A stretch of DNA of 45,951 bases from assembly GCA_944324805.1 (NCBI GenBank), contig CALUXS010000013.1:1-45951 (forward strand), read 5' to 3'. Shown piece by piece: positions 25,401 to 34,033 of this stretch (position 1 is the first letter of the stretch; each line of letters starts with the position of its first letter). The notes below the pieces were generated by a model, which had not been told where the DNA came from, did no database searches, and was given only the letters and a program-made list of their open reading frames with translations. Origin of the DNA: an uncultured Acholeplasmatales bacterium. GTDB taxonomy: Bacteria; Bacillota_I; Bacilli_A; Acholeplasmatales; Anaeroplasmataceae. Made by a program: the position numbers and the translations under genes.

Positions 25401-26369
25401 TTTACCATCTAAAATATCTTTTTTAATAGAAACAACATCAATATTATTATCATCTTTAAGTAAGCCATTTACTAAATTTATTATATCGATTTTATAGTCA
25501 TCTGCACTATACTTAACATTTTTAAAAATCTTATCATTAATCTTAATATTTAGATAGCCATCTTTTGCATATGCTTCAATAAAATCATTAGATGTGAAAT
25601 TTTTGCTAACATCAATGTTATGTTCTCCACTAATTTTAGGAGTAGGTAATTTTTCTTGTTCACTATAAATAAATTCAACTATATTAGATGGTTGACTCTC
25701 TAATGAAAATGTCTTAGCTATAACAGATACAAAATATGTTTTTCCAACTTCAAGTGTAGGAATAACTTCTTCTTGCTCACCACTTTCATTAGTGATTTCT
25801 AAAGGTAAAAACTTTAATTCTGAGAAATCAATTTTAACTAATCCTTGATTTTCTTCAGTTACATAACTAGCTTTTATTCCTTCACCAAAATCAAACTCAA
25901 AACTCAAATAATTAGAAGTAACACTAAATTCATTACCATTTATTTGAAGTGTAGGAGTTTTCAATACTCTTGTTGCTGTGCTAACTTCAAACACTTTTGA
26001 CCAAGGAGATAGTTGTTTTTGAACGAATGAAGCAAATTTTACTTCATGAATGCCTTCGTTTAATGAAGATACATCCAAATTGTACTCACAAACATAATTT
26101 GTAATAGTACTGACTGCACCCATTGAATCTGTGATTACTTCATTTCTTTCAATTACAGGATTACCGATTCCTTTAACTTCTCCATCAATACTAATAACGT
26201 ATCCTTCTACACCATCAATAGCATCCCAGTAGAATAAATTTGTCAATTCATCTTTTTTAACATTAGGTGCTGTTAATGAGCTATAATCAACTTCATCGCT
26301 GCAAGAAGTGACTATAAATAAAGAAAGAATAACTACAACTAAAAATAAAATTTTATTAATTCTTCTCAT
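22404..26369 (-). CDS. Very large lipoprotein with repeated Fn3/Ig-like beta modules
   Basis: A 1,321-aa surface lipoprotein. The signal peptide MRRINKILFLVVVILSLFIV is followed by lipobox VTSC (Cys24 with this start). The mature chain has repeated beta-sandwich-like units of about 90-110 residues. The first, FYWDAIDGVEGYVISIDGE, is the Fn3-type W-(x)n-GYxVxIDG pattern; a late unit has LSWDYDSKDAFNEILYYLEI. The rest is very rich in N, D, I, Y and S with no enzymatic motif. ATG 26369 has GGAG 5 nt upstream; a longer in-frame start at 26429 would coincide with the predicted promoter (TATAAT at 26432-26437). It lies downstream of the EEP gene at the end of the polysaccharide region. Adhesin or matrix protein is only a guess. 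Confidence 0.85.
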   Translation of the reverse strand: MRRINKILFLVVVILSLFIVTSCSDEVDYSSLTAPNVKKDELTNLFYWDAIDGVEGYVISIDGEVKGIGNPVIERNEVITDSMGAVSTITNYVCEYNLDVSSLNEGIHEVKFASFVQKQLSPWSKVFEVSTATRVLKTPTLQINGNEFSVTSNYLSFEFDFGEGIKASYVTEENQGLVKIDFSELKFLPLEITNESGEQEEVIPTLEVGKTYFVSVIAKTFSLESQPSNIVEFIYSEQEKLPTPKISGEHNIDVSKNFTSNDFIEAYAKDGYLNIKINDKIFKNVKYSADDYKIDIINLVNGLLKDDNNIDVVSIKKDILDGKLSVEVQFCGFNNYLNSEWSSKINYKFVNLEEYVKDNIVLTINNYGAKINILEYAKLNYDVKVNNKTIQGIENDNFITYNFLSNLNYDNEMNIVKINISGSIFGGFVEYEIEPYEIIVSDIDDLFISIINDQVIVSEDNLSVNINAENLDEYSFLYSVYLNDNFVNGYNVPGAIDKGLRYDFLNSGFLVIGENKVVIDVVVKYNDEVVYDITFLTTTIMIDDPNTFIYEAFNQELLESEIKLNILEKYIPYLQNLNIELSLNDKLVSCEKVSKREYSYVFNVAKELVIGKNNFNFTVKGNYMGFAFTVNLDKLVKEVNESEIDRFVNSLLEVEFNTRDNIISLNELQDYEYSITTKHLVNNYIYYLNANEKNEIIVPITFGKNQVIVYINIFCFGEQREIELMNKSIYVQEYVSNVKINGSLLSWDYDSKDAFNEILYYLEIYNRDTDKLIYSYETYNNRFDFNDFYLDSNKFTINIYVLVNEEMSEAVDYYFERENNYTSVNFRNNNLEIYNYNDNYCYEVIADGESVYSSSNTTGEVELYVGNYDYIEVVTKQLGDNIFYLDTNYEEYKISIVDSLSYNIIDGSKLVVNGYGSIYNLIIECEETTYSYTGESYYEDSGTSAKEDDYFRILDFIDSNNLNDFNVYEQKYLPEGMSIVSRTLEVDLSNRLETALSLEITGSKANIINQERLAKFEYKIILKNENNLYDGLSIYDYNQSDKIELSDLESGVYSILVRQKGQGNKLSSKWVVTDFISFKDLSINYQLNQTDNFDKTYITVYDLENIDVMNCLSYSVKINNYSLRNDEFDRYTYYFNNVSISNLYDLSIDVNFNSKYLYIDDDKPSVNLDLKRYKYEYKNEEYNKDIFLLDSDDDTILPTAKREIYENTLFDVNISTYGVTTTYKSVDDMEAGYYKVTIVKEDDFSNESLFVKDIDILGDKKEEIYYIIMKYDSKILENLGLLDLPKPFVYNIKNDVDEYIEITESDLVNKNFDIYIKGYYL

Positions 26370-26469
26370 TTCTCTCCGAATATAATCGGAATACCCTCCC
26401 TTAAATTTTGTGACTAAAATAGTCCTCATTAATTATAACATTTTTTGCTAAAAAATAAATCAAAAAATA

Positions 26470-27549
26470 TTAACTTAAAGAAAATTTTAATAATACAGGA
26501 TTATGATCACTATATAAAAATTTTGTATCTATATTAGTTATTTGTTCAATTACAATGTTATCAGAAACAATAAAGCCATCAACTACACATAAGAAGTTTG
26601 TACCCTCTTCATATGGAATATCTGCACTTCTTAAGGTAGGTGCATTATTCTTAGCATCTGCAAAATGATATCCTGATATTAAATTTTCATTAGTTAAAGT
26701 CATTATTTCTGGTATGTCTTGTTTAGTAGGAAATGCTTCCTTAGAGTTTGCAATATCATGATTATAATCTCCACCTACTATTACATAATTGCCTTTTGTA
26801 GCTTCTTCTTTTAAAACTTCATTTAGCATATTTACCTGTAATGTTCTATAAACTCCACCCTCATCATATGCTGACATATGAATATTAATAATAACTAATT
26901 CTTTTGCTCCTGCCTGATATCTAGTAATAGAAAAGCATCTATCTAAATCAAAAAATTTAGATACAAAAGATGAAGTTATTGGTAATTGTCTTCTTATAGA
27001 GCTATTAGCCTTATATTTAGACATAGTTACTATTCCTGATTCAACACTTCCATGTGGTGGAATTGGATATGGCAAATAAACTGAATGAAAGTTTGATGCA
27101 TAAATACTTCCATAATTACTAAAGCTATTTTGGAAGCTTTCAACCATATTATACTTATATGAACGTGTAGACTTTTTATCAACCTCTTGTAATAGTATGA
27201 AATCAGGATCATATTCGCTTAAAGTTTCTATTTGTCCGTTAGTATTTTTTATAACATCATCCTTACTAATAGCACGTGAATATTTTCCCTTTGTTGCCTT
27301 ACCATTTGTTACTCCCTTATCCATAAAAAAGGAATATTCTTGTGAATAAGCACCAAAACCAGTATTATAAGTCATTATTTCATAACTATTTGCTGTATCA
27401 ATTTCTATAGTTGGATTATTTTCAATTGTTAATTCAAAATTATCCTCAATACGATAGTAATTTACTTGTAAATATATAATATAGCCACCAACTATTAGTA
27501 TTAAAACTAAAATAATAGCTAACAAAATCTTTAATATTTTCTTAATCAT
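26470..27549 (-). CDS. Membrane-anchored endonuclease/exonuclease/phosphatase (EEP) family protein
   Basis: A 359-aa protein with one N-terminal membrane anchor (residues 6-28) and an extracellular EEP (DNase I-like) domain. Visible active-site blocks: TYNTG near residue 60 (Asn/metal), LLQEVD (catalytic Glu) near 119, NIHMSAYD near 221 (His), GGDYNHD near 258 (Asp, Asn), and the C-terminal SDHNPV (Asp-His) near 347. All are intact. The family includes nucleases, sphingomyelinases and inositol-phosphate or sugar-phosphate phosphatases; substrate unknown. It follows the Wzy gene by 9 nt and so is probably in the polysaccharide transcript. Confidence 0.88.
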   Translation of the reverse strand: MIKKILKILLAIILVLILIVGGYIIYLQVNYYRIEDNFELTIENNPTIEIDTANSYEIMTYNTGFGAYSQEYSFFMDKGVTNGKATKGKYSRAISKDDVIKNTNGQIETLSEYDPDFILLQEVDKKSTRSYKYNMVESFQNSFSNYGSIYASNFHSVYLPYPIPPHGSVESGIVTMSKYKANSSIRRQLPITSSFVSKFFDLDRCFSITRYQAGAKELVIINIHMSAYDEGGVYRTLQVNMLNEVLKEEATKGNYVIVGGDYNHDIANSKEAFPTKQDIPEIMTLTNENLISGYHFADAKNNAPTLRSADIPYEEGTNFLCVVDGFIVSDNIVIEQITNIDTKFLYSDHNPVLLKFSLS

Positions 27550-27558
27550 CTTTTACCT

Positions 27559-28905
27559 CTACAAATTCTTTTTATAAATATATACATCAATACTTGCTAA
27601 AGAAATTACAAGTGGAATCATATAATAAAACATATGATAGGTATTATCAACCATACCATAAATATCAACATAAATATATCCTACTAGCATATACCAAAAG
27701 AAATACTTGTTAGTTTTAGCTAAATTTCGATATTTTTCATAAAAATGTAATAATAGCATCAACAAACCAAAAATGCCACCCATAACAATAGTTTGTACCA
27801 AAGTTGAATGATAAACAATCGGAACTAATTGGAATCCTGCTGAACTCATGTGCTCTTCTAATACTGCACAAATTCCACTTCCAAGCCACATATTTAGGCT
27901 ACTATCAGTAAATTCTTTAAAGCCCATTACCCAAAGCTCTTTTCTACCATTATCATCAAGGCCATTATAAAAAACATTATCCAAAATATTATTAATAAAA
28001 GCAACTGTTGATTTTGCATTTACTAATGCCACTAATATAAAAAGCATTAAGAAAACTATCACAAAATAAGTAAAAAATCTTCTTCTTTCTGACTTGATTA
28101 GTAACAATATTGTCGATGTAATAACTATAAATAAGAGCGCTAGATAAGAGCCTCGTGAAGTTGTTAATAAAACTCCTAAAATAGCAACTAGTAGCTTTAA
28201 GAATTCAAAAGCAATCATCTTTATACTTTTAGATGTTGCAAGCAAATAGTAAATAAAAGGAACAGAAAAGCATATCATTATTCCTGCTTCATTACATACT
28301 CCCCAACCTAAATAATAGGCAAGACTAAAAATACTTTCTGTCGTATCTTTTAATTCTATAACCTTAATTAAACACTCAAACATTAAGATAAAAACAAGAT
28401 ATGACATTACTGTTGCTAAATAGTGCAATGAAATATTTTTAATACCATTTACAAAAATAAAATAGATAAATAAATATCCTAAATCTGCAAAAAAGAAAAA
28501 ATAGAATACCTCATTTCCTGCTTCTATTGTCTTACACCAAAAGATTGGAATTAAATTCATAATTGCTAACCCAATTAAACCCCATAATGATTTCATTTTT
28601 TTAAGTTTAATTCCTTGAATACAAGTAAAAATTAGTAATACTAATACAAATATTGAAGCAACGATTATTAGTGGAATAGGAATCACATTGTTAGGAAAAC
28701 CATCTCTTATTGTAAAAACAAAAAAGATTGCAATTGGTATTATGAACTTTAAATCTTTAAGCAATATTAGTGTAAATGTTGCTAACAAAACTAAGACTAT
28801 CATTCCATTTATACTATTAAACATCCAACCTAATGCTGTTATGATTGCACAAATGAAAATGAATATTTCATCAAAAATATTATTATTTTTAACTTTTTCT
28901 AGCAT
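27559..28905 (-). CDS. O-antigen ligase/Wzy polymerase-like membrane protein, copy 1
   Basis: A 448-aa polytopic protein (about 11-12 helices) of the O-antigen ligase/Wzy family, which joins undecaprenyl-linked repeat units or transfers a finished glycan. The TTSRGSYLAL motif (near residue 246) in a large loop/helix is the family mark; VYHSTLVQTIVMGGIFGLLM near 370 is the second. It is a close paralogue of two genes at 43.2-45.95 kb; for example KMKSLWGLIGLAIMNLIPIF is identical in copy 2. The start ATG has GGAGG 9 nt upstream. It lies just after the Wzz terminator and is followed at 9 nt by the EEP gene. Confidence 0.85.
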   Translation of the reverse strand: MLEKVKNNNIFDEIFIFICAIITALGWMFNSINGMIVLVLLATFTLILLKDLKFIIPIAIFFVFTIRDGFPNNVIPIPLIIVASIFVLVLLIFTCIQGIKLKKMKSLWGLIGLAIMNLIPIFWCKTIEAGNEVFYFFFFADLGYLFIYFIFVNGIKNISLHYLATVMSYLVFILMFECLIKVIELKDTTESIFSLAYYLGWGVCNEAGIMICFSVPFIYYLLATSKSIKMIAFEFLKLLVAILGVLLTTSRGSYLALLFIVITSTILLLIKSERRRFFTYFVIVFLMLFILVALVNAKSTVAFINNILDNVFYNGLDDNGRKELWVMGFKEFTDSSLNMWLGSGICAVLEEHMSSAGFQLVPIVYHSTLVQTIVMGGIFGLLMLLLHFYEKYRNLAKTNKYFFWYMLVGYIYVDIYGMVDNTYHMFYYMIPLVISLASIDVYIYKKNL

Positions 28906-28934
28906 AACTAGCTACCTCCATAATCTATACTCGT

Positions 28935-28970
28935 AAAAATTCCCCATAAGAAACTTATGGGGTAATTTTT
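28935..28970 (-). terminator. Terminator of the Wzz-like gene
   Basis: Stem of 16 bp with one mismatch (28954-28970 with 28935-28950), AAA loop, T run on the minus strand. It separates the main polysaccharide transcript from the Wzy copy 1-EEP-lipoprotein segment, perhaps only partly. Confidence 0.85.
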
Positions 28971-30313
28971 TATTCACTTAACTTAGGAGCAGCTACCACC
29001 TTTTCTTCTTTTTTTACTTTTAAATAACCAGCAGTACCAGCTACAACCACACCAACAAATAAACCAACAAATGCACCAGCAACTAAAATCAATATTGTAC
29101 TAATACCGCCATTTGTGTCTACAATATTTGAATTTAAGTAAACAACATCTGCATCACGTGTATAAATATATTTACAAACTGAAGTATATGTTTTAGTTTC
29201 TTCCTTTAGCATTTCTTCAACACTCTTCAAACGTTCACCAAAGGCATTTGAAGCTGTTAAATCACTACTATTTATTGTTTCAATTTTCTTCTTACATGAT
29301 GTAATTTCAATTTGATTATTTACCTTTTTATTTGTTAAATCAGTTATTTGATTAACTAAATCTTTTATAGCATCTGTTACGATAATTTGATTTGAGCTAC
29401 TAGATTGTAAAATACTATCTAATTGAGTTTGTAATGCCTCAATTTTAATTTCTAGATTTTTATTTTCTTCTTCTAAACTAACAATTCTATTTTCTAAAAC
29501 TGCTTTTTCAGCTTCAGGATTTTTTACATATCCTTTCGCATTTAGCTCATTACTTAATGAATAAAATCCACTTTCTGTTAATTTATTATTTAATCTAGTT
29601 TTAAGCTGTGATAACTTATATTGAACACCACCAGTTGCATAATCAACAACTTGTTGATTGTTTAAATAAACAACAGTATCACCATACTCACTAATTAATG
29701 TTTCATATCCAGATAAAATTAAATTTACTTGATTAGTTAAAGATTCTAATTCTGTAGTGTATGATGTTGCGCTTTGCATAAGATCAAAGTTTGCATCAAA
29801 TGATAGATTATCAATTAACTCTCTATCCTTATTAATTGGATTCATAATTAAAGCATTTAAGAATTTTATTGCATCATCTTCACTATTAAATGCCTTATAA
29901 GGCGCTTTAATTAAATAATAATTCTCTAAAACTCCTGAAGTAGGATCTCCATCTTTTACGTATGTTGTTACCTCACTAATAGAAAAAGAATTTGTATTTA
30001 ATAAAGCATCTAAATCAACACTTTTAAATTCATCATTTTCCTCAACTAGCTTATTAACAGTATTACGATTAATAATATCACGATAATTAAAGGCACTACC
30101 ATCAACATATTTTCCACTAGCTAAATATGGTATATTTTCATAAGAAAATTTAACACTATAACTGATTGCACCAGGATTATAAACATATTTTAAACCTATA
30201 ACAATAAGTAAAAATAATACAACTGTAACAATCAATCCTATAATTTTTTTAGCCCATATCCATCCAAAAATCTCACCAAGACTTACGCCTTCTTCAATTT
30301 TATTATCTTCCAT
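28970..30313 (-). CDS. Wzz-like polysaccharide co-polymerase / chain-length protein
   Basis: A 447-aa protein with the bitopic Wzz/PCP plan: a short cytosolic N-terminus with GWIWAKKI just before helix 1 (residues about 14-38), a large extracellular domain rich in coiled coil (residues about 230-330), and helix 2 near the C-terminus (TILILVAGAFVGLFVGVVVA, about residue 410) with a short basic tail. It would set polymer length with the Wzy protein. No Walker motifs, so no fused tyrosine kinase. I chose ATG 30313 because GGGTG lies 5 nt upstream; a GTG at 30325 overlaps that site. Confidence 0.82.
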   Translation of the reverse strand: MEDNKIEEGVSLGEIFGWIWAKKIIGLIVTVVLFLLIVIGLKYVYNPGAISYSVKFSYENIPYLASGKYVDGSAFNYRDIINRNTVNKLVEENDEFKSVDLDALLNTNSFSISEVTTYVKDGDPTSGVLENYYLIKAPYKAFNSEDDAIKFLNALIMNPINKDRELIDNLSFDANFDLMQSATSYTTELESLTNQVNLILSGYETLISEYGDTVVYLNNQQVVDYATGGVQYKLSQLKTRLNNKLTESGFYSLSNELNAKGYVKNPEAEKAVLENRIVSLEEENKNLEIKIEALQTQLDSILQSSSSNQIIVTDAIKDLVNQITDLTNKKVNNQIEITSCKKKIETINSSDLTASNAFGERLKSVEEMLKEETKTYTSVCKYIYTRDADVVYLNSNIVDTNGGISTILILVAGAFVGLFVGVVVAGTAGYLKVKKEEKVVAAPKLSE

Positions 30314-30372
30314 ATTTTCACCCACAATTTTATTTTTTTAAGATTATACCATAATTAATATAAATATACAAC

Positions 30373-31290
30373 CTAGGCATTTAACTCCTCAATTATACCA
30401 CTTATTAGCATACATGAATTCATAAATGCTTGGTTTTCAACCTCAGATAAAACTAAAGGACTATCAACAATATAGCCTTCTTCGCCTAACAATGCTGGAG
30501 TTGATATATATATTATTTTCCCATTATATATGTAACTATGTGAATAAGGAATGCTAATTCTTTTATCATTTTTAATGCAGTCTATTAAATAAGCAGTAAC
30601 AGAGCCAATTCCATATTCTGTTGCACCTTTAACACTAAAGATATCCCAACCAGCTTGACTAACTAAAGATTTAATTTCATTTCTGTTAAATTCTATATTG
30701 TTTATTTCTAAATATTTTTCTAAATTAATGCCATATACATTGCAATTTGAATAAGCATTTACTTGAGATTCCCCATGCTCTCCAACAACAAGCGCATAAA
30801 TATCTTTAGGAGAAACATTTAATTTTTTAGATAAAACAGCCTTAAATCTAATCGAATCTAGTAAAGTCCCTGTACCAATAATTCTTTTTGATTCAATTCC
30901 TGTAATTTTATGAATAAGATATGAAATAATATCACAAGGATTAGATATATTAATAATTATTCCTTTAAAATTATCCTTATTAAAGTTTTTAAATAATGAA
31001 TATATTATTTCTTTTGTCCCTTCTAATTCCTTTAAGCGATCGCCACTGATAATTCTTTTAGATGCTGTATTAATTACAATATCACAATATAGTAAATCCT
31101 CTAAATTAGCTTTAATAAAACGAGGATTAGTATCTTCTAATAATGATGCCTGCTCTAGATCATTAATTTCTGCAATCAACTTTTTCTCATTTAAATCGTA
31201 TAAATATAATTCTGAAGCTAAATTTTTTTGAACAATCGCACTAACAACATGCGCCCCAACATGTCCTAAACCAATTACGCCTATTTTCAT
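30373..31290 (-). CDS. Lactate/malate dehydrogenase family (L-2-hydroxyacid dehydrogenase)
   Basis: A 305-aa NAD-dependent L-2-hydroxyacid dehydrogenase of the LDH/MDH fold. Rossmann motif VIGLGHVGAHV (residues 4-14), substrate-loop Arg in SGDRLKEL, NPCD near residue 127, LLDSIRF with Asp and Arg near 153-157, and the catalytic His in VVGEHGES near 181. The usual LDH/MDH specificity position lies in TASKRI, which matches neither a plain LDH (Q) nor MDH (R) context, so an L-2-hydroxyisocaproate-type substrate is possible. The stop of the HddC-GmhB gene overlaps its start as TAATG, so it is coupled to nucleotide-sugar synthesis. Confidence 0.85.
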   Translation of the reverse strand: MKIGVIGLGHVGAHVVSAIVQKNLASELYLYDLNEKKLIAEINDLEQASLLEDTNPRFIKANLEDLLYCDIVINTASKRIISGDRLKELEGTKEIIYSLFKNFNKDNFKGIIINISNPCDIISYLIHKITGIESKRIIGTGTLLDSIRFKAVLSKKLNVSPKDIYALVVGEHGESQVNAYSNCNVYGINLEKYLEINNIEFNRNEIKSLVSQAGWDIFSVKGATEYGIGSVTAYLIDCIKNDKRISIPYSHSYIYNGKIIYISTPALLGEEGYIVDSPLVLSEVENQAFMNSCMLISGIIEELNA

Positions 31291-32459
31291 TATTTATCTC
31301 CTAAAGTATCTAATATTTCGTAAGTAAAATCAACATCCTTTAATTCATAACGTGAAGGTACTAAGAATAATTTTTTTATACCTGCAGCATGAGCAGCTTC
31401 TAAATCTGTTATTTTATCTCCAATCGCTATAGAAAGCTCAGGACAAATGTTTAAATCATTTATAGCCTTCAAAAATAAACCAGGTTTCGGTTTGCGGCAT
31501 TCACAATTATCCTCAGGTTTATGTGGACAATAATAAACATTTGCTATTTTGATTCCATTCTTTAAAAATTCATCAAGCATATATGAATTTAAAGACAAAA
31601 AGTCGTTTTTAGAATATAAGCCCTTTGCTATTCCAGCTTGATTAGTAACAATTACAATTATATATCCTTTTTTAATATAGTTTTTACAAAAATCAAATAT
31701 ACCAGGTACGAATTTAAATTCTTCTTTTTTGTAAACATGACCAAAATCAATGTTTATCACACCATCTCTATCTAAAAATAATGCCTTTTTTTTAGATAAA
31801 TCCTTTTGAATCTTATCATAATCTTCAGGTATTCCTATATCAATAAAATAATCATTAGAAAGAAAAGCCCTTATATTAAGCTTATCCATGTAAACCTCAA
31901 AGAAGTCCTTTTCTAAAGAGAACTTCTTAGGAAGAGAATACTTAGAAAAAACATTCTTAGGAAGATAATATATTCCGCCATTAATATAACCTGCTTCTAC
32001 TTGCTTCTTTTCCATAAATCTTTCTATGATTCCGTTATTTATAATAACTTCACCATATCTATCAAAGTTAGTCATATATTTACAAGCAATAGCAATAGAA
32101 TTTAATTCCTTCATTTTAGCATAATCAACCTTAAATAAGGTATCTCCATTTATGATAAAAACATTATCATCAGATACTAAATCCATTGCTTTTTTGATAC
32201 ATCCTCCTGTACCTAGCGGTTCATCCTCAGTTGAATAAAGAATTTGCATTCCTTTATAATTATCCCCAAAATAATCCATTATTACTTCTTTTTTATATCC
32301 AACTGCCAAGATTACTTTATTAAAATTGTACTCTACAAGCTCATCTAAAATGTAAGTTAAAAATGGTCTATTTAAAACATCAGCCATTGGTTTAGGAACA
32401 TCCTTAACTACACTTTGAAGCCTAGTACCAAAGCCACCAGCTAAAATAATCGCTTCCAT
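31290..32459 (-). CDS. hddC-gmhB: HddC-GmhB fusion: heptose-1-P guanylyltransferase + heptose-1,7-bisphosphate phosphatase
   Basis: A 389-aa bifunctional enzyme. Residues 1-222 form a sugar-1-phosphate nucleotidyltransferase: LAGGFGTRLQ (6-15), KPMADV (23-28), LGTGG (82-86), NGDTL (104-108) and IDIGIPEDY (206-214), most like HddC (GDP-transfer to D-glycero-D-manno-heptose 1-phosphate). Residues 224-385 form a HAD-IIIA phosphatase of the GmhB type: nucleophile/acid D230/D232 in LFLDRDGVIN, VTNQAGIAKG (271-280), zinc loop C311, H313, C319, C321 followed by RKPKPG, and GDKITDLEAA (347-356). It supplies two of the four steps to GDP-heptose; GmhA and HddA are encoded at 39.5-41.2 kb. RBS AAGGAAGGGTG. 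Confidence 0.88.
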   Translation of the reverse strand: MEAIILAGGFGTRLQSVVKDVPKPMADVLNRPFLTYILDELVEYNFNKVILAVGYKKEVIMDYFGDNYKGMQILYSTEDEPLGTGGCIKKAMDLVSDDNVFIINGDTLFKVDYAKMKELNSIAIACKYMTNFDRYGEVIINNGIIERFMEKKQVEAGYINGGIYYLPKNVFSKYSLPKKFSLEKDFFEVYMDKLNIRAFLSNDYFIDIGIPEDYDKIQKDLSKKKALFLDRDGVINIDFGHVYKKEEFKFVPGIFDFCKNYIKKGYIIVIVTNQAGIAKGLYSKNDFLSLNSYMLDEFLKNGIKIANVYYCPHKPEDNCECRKPKPGLFLKAINDLNICPELSIAIGDKITDLEAAHAAGIKKLFLVPSRYELKDVDFTYEILDTLGDK

Positions 32460-32481
32460 CTAAACACCCTTCCTTCTTTAG

Positions 32482-33933
32482 TTAAAATATTTTTCTTTTT
32501 ATCATTTTAATAAAATTCTTTCTTTCAAATAAGAAAGTCATAATGCAAAAATATATTAAATACGAAATACCACCTATATAAACATTTTTAATTAAAAATG
32601 TAATAGCATAAAATCCAATAGCAATTAATAGCACATAAACTAAATTAGTAATAAAATTAAATTTCCAACGTCTAATCAAAGTAAATTCTGTTAATAAATA
32701 CCAAAATACCATAACTACAACAGAAGCTGCTGATATAGCAATTGGACTCTTAAAAATTATATAAGCTAAAAAATTAACTCCTGCTGATAATGCCAAAATA
32801 ATAATTGATTTAATAAAATAATTTTTTACTAATCCTAAAGATTTATAATAGTTTGTCATTACAACAGTTACTGCTGTATTAAATAATAATCCTGGGAATA
32901 TAACTTGAAATATCTTCAATGATTCGTTATATTGCGGTAAAAACCAATTAATTATTAGTACAAGTGGAAAATATGCTAGTAAGCAAAATGATACTATAAT
33001 AAGCATTATACCACTTAAATTAGAATATGATTTTTTTAAATCATCTTCATTTTTAGATTTTAAGGATGGATATAATACTGTTGATATTGCTGCAATAGCT
33101 GTTGTAACTAAACTTAGCATATTATACGCAAAGGCATATACCGCATAAACCTCAGTATCAAATAATATTGAAACAAACTGCCTATCAATATTTAAAATAA
33201 GATTGCCAATAATATTTGCTAATAATAACGGAAAACCTAAAGATATCAGTTCTTTAAGCAATTTTTTTTGTTCTTTAAACTTACTTACCTTACCAAATGA
33301 AATATCTCGATATAAAATTACATACCCAAATGTTAATAAGTAATTTATGACCGTAAATATCATCAAATATAACTGATAATGTATCAACCCAAAATTCAAC
33401 CATTTATATCCTACAAATAATCCTAATACGCTGATTGATAATAGGAATGAGCGTATTATATTCATTATTGTTAACTCTTTAAATCTAAATGTCATTTGTG
33501 AAACAAATTGATAGTAATTTGTTATATTATTAGAAAATAGATACAATGCTACAAATAAAAAAATGAAACCATAATTAAAATTAATGAAACAAAGAGCAAT
33601 AATCGTAACAATAATCGTTATAATTCCCTGAGTTACAAATAAAAATCTAGTGAAAAAACGAAACTTCTCTCTATCTAGGCTATCATAAGACCTACCTGCA
33701 AAGAATAGATATATTCCATCAATAATACCAAAATGAAAAAAACCAACATATCCTATATAAAGAGTATAAATCTTATAGTATCCATAATCTTCAATCCCCA
33801 TTATTTTAGGAATTAAAAACCCGACTAAAACTCCAGCTAAAATAGTTAATACATTACTGAAAGCCACCATTGCAACATTCTTCACTATTTTATTATCTTG
33901 AACATCATTTAATTCTTGATTATTTACTTCCAT
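32482..33933 (-). CDS. wzx: Wzx-type polysaccharide flippase
   Basis: A 483-aa membrane protein with about 12-14 helices of the MOP/PST polysaccharide export family, which moves undecaprenyl-diphosphate-linked repeat units across the membrane. The block LVGFLIPKIMGIEDYGYYKI (about residues 36-55) is characteristic; the central IGNLILNIDRQFVSILFDTE (about 240-260) is the second-half equivalent. Together with the Wzy-like proteins and Wzz it makes a Wzx/Wzy-dependent system. GGAGATG precedes the ATG. A 100-nt gap to the upstream GT2 gene holds AT-rich sequence with TATAAT-like elements but no convincing complete promoter or terminator. Confidence 0.9.
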   Translation of the reverse strand: MEVNNQELNDVQDNKIVKNVAMVAFSNVLTILAGVLVGFLIPKIMGIEDYGYYKIYTLYIGYVGFFHFGIIDGIYLFFAGRSYDSLDREKFRFFTRFLFVTQGIITIIVTIIALCFINFNYGFIFLFVALYLFSNNITNYYQFVSQMTFRFKELTIMNIIRSFLLSISVLGLFVGYKWLNFGLIHYQLYLMIFTVINYLLTFGYVILYRDISFGKVSKFKEQKKLLKELISLGFPLLLANIIGNLILNIDRQFVSILFDTEVYAVYAFAYNMLSLVTTAIAAISTVLYPSLKSKNEDDLKKSYSNLSGIMLIIVSFCLLAYFPLVLIINWFLPQYNESLKIFQVIFPGLLFNTAVTVVMTNYYKSLGLVKNYFIKSIIILALSAGVNFLAYIIFKSPIAISAASVVVMVFWYLLTEFTLIRRWKFNFITNLVYVLLIAIGFYAITFLIKNVYIGGISYLIYFCIMTFLFERKNFIKMIKRKIF

Positions 33934-34033
33934 AATTCATCTCCATAAATCTTAATAATTTACAATTTTGTACATATTTTATCAAGTTATACAAATTATA
34001 AAACACAATTAATATTAATTATATATACTTATA

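Noticed and set aside
26370-26429. Twenty-residue N-terminal extension of the large lipoprotein
   Set aside because: It would start at about the predicted transcription start and precede an already complete lipoprotein signal peptide; ATG 26369 has its own ribosome binding site.
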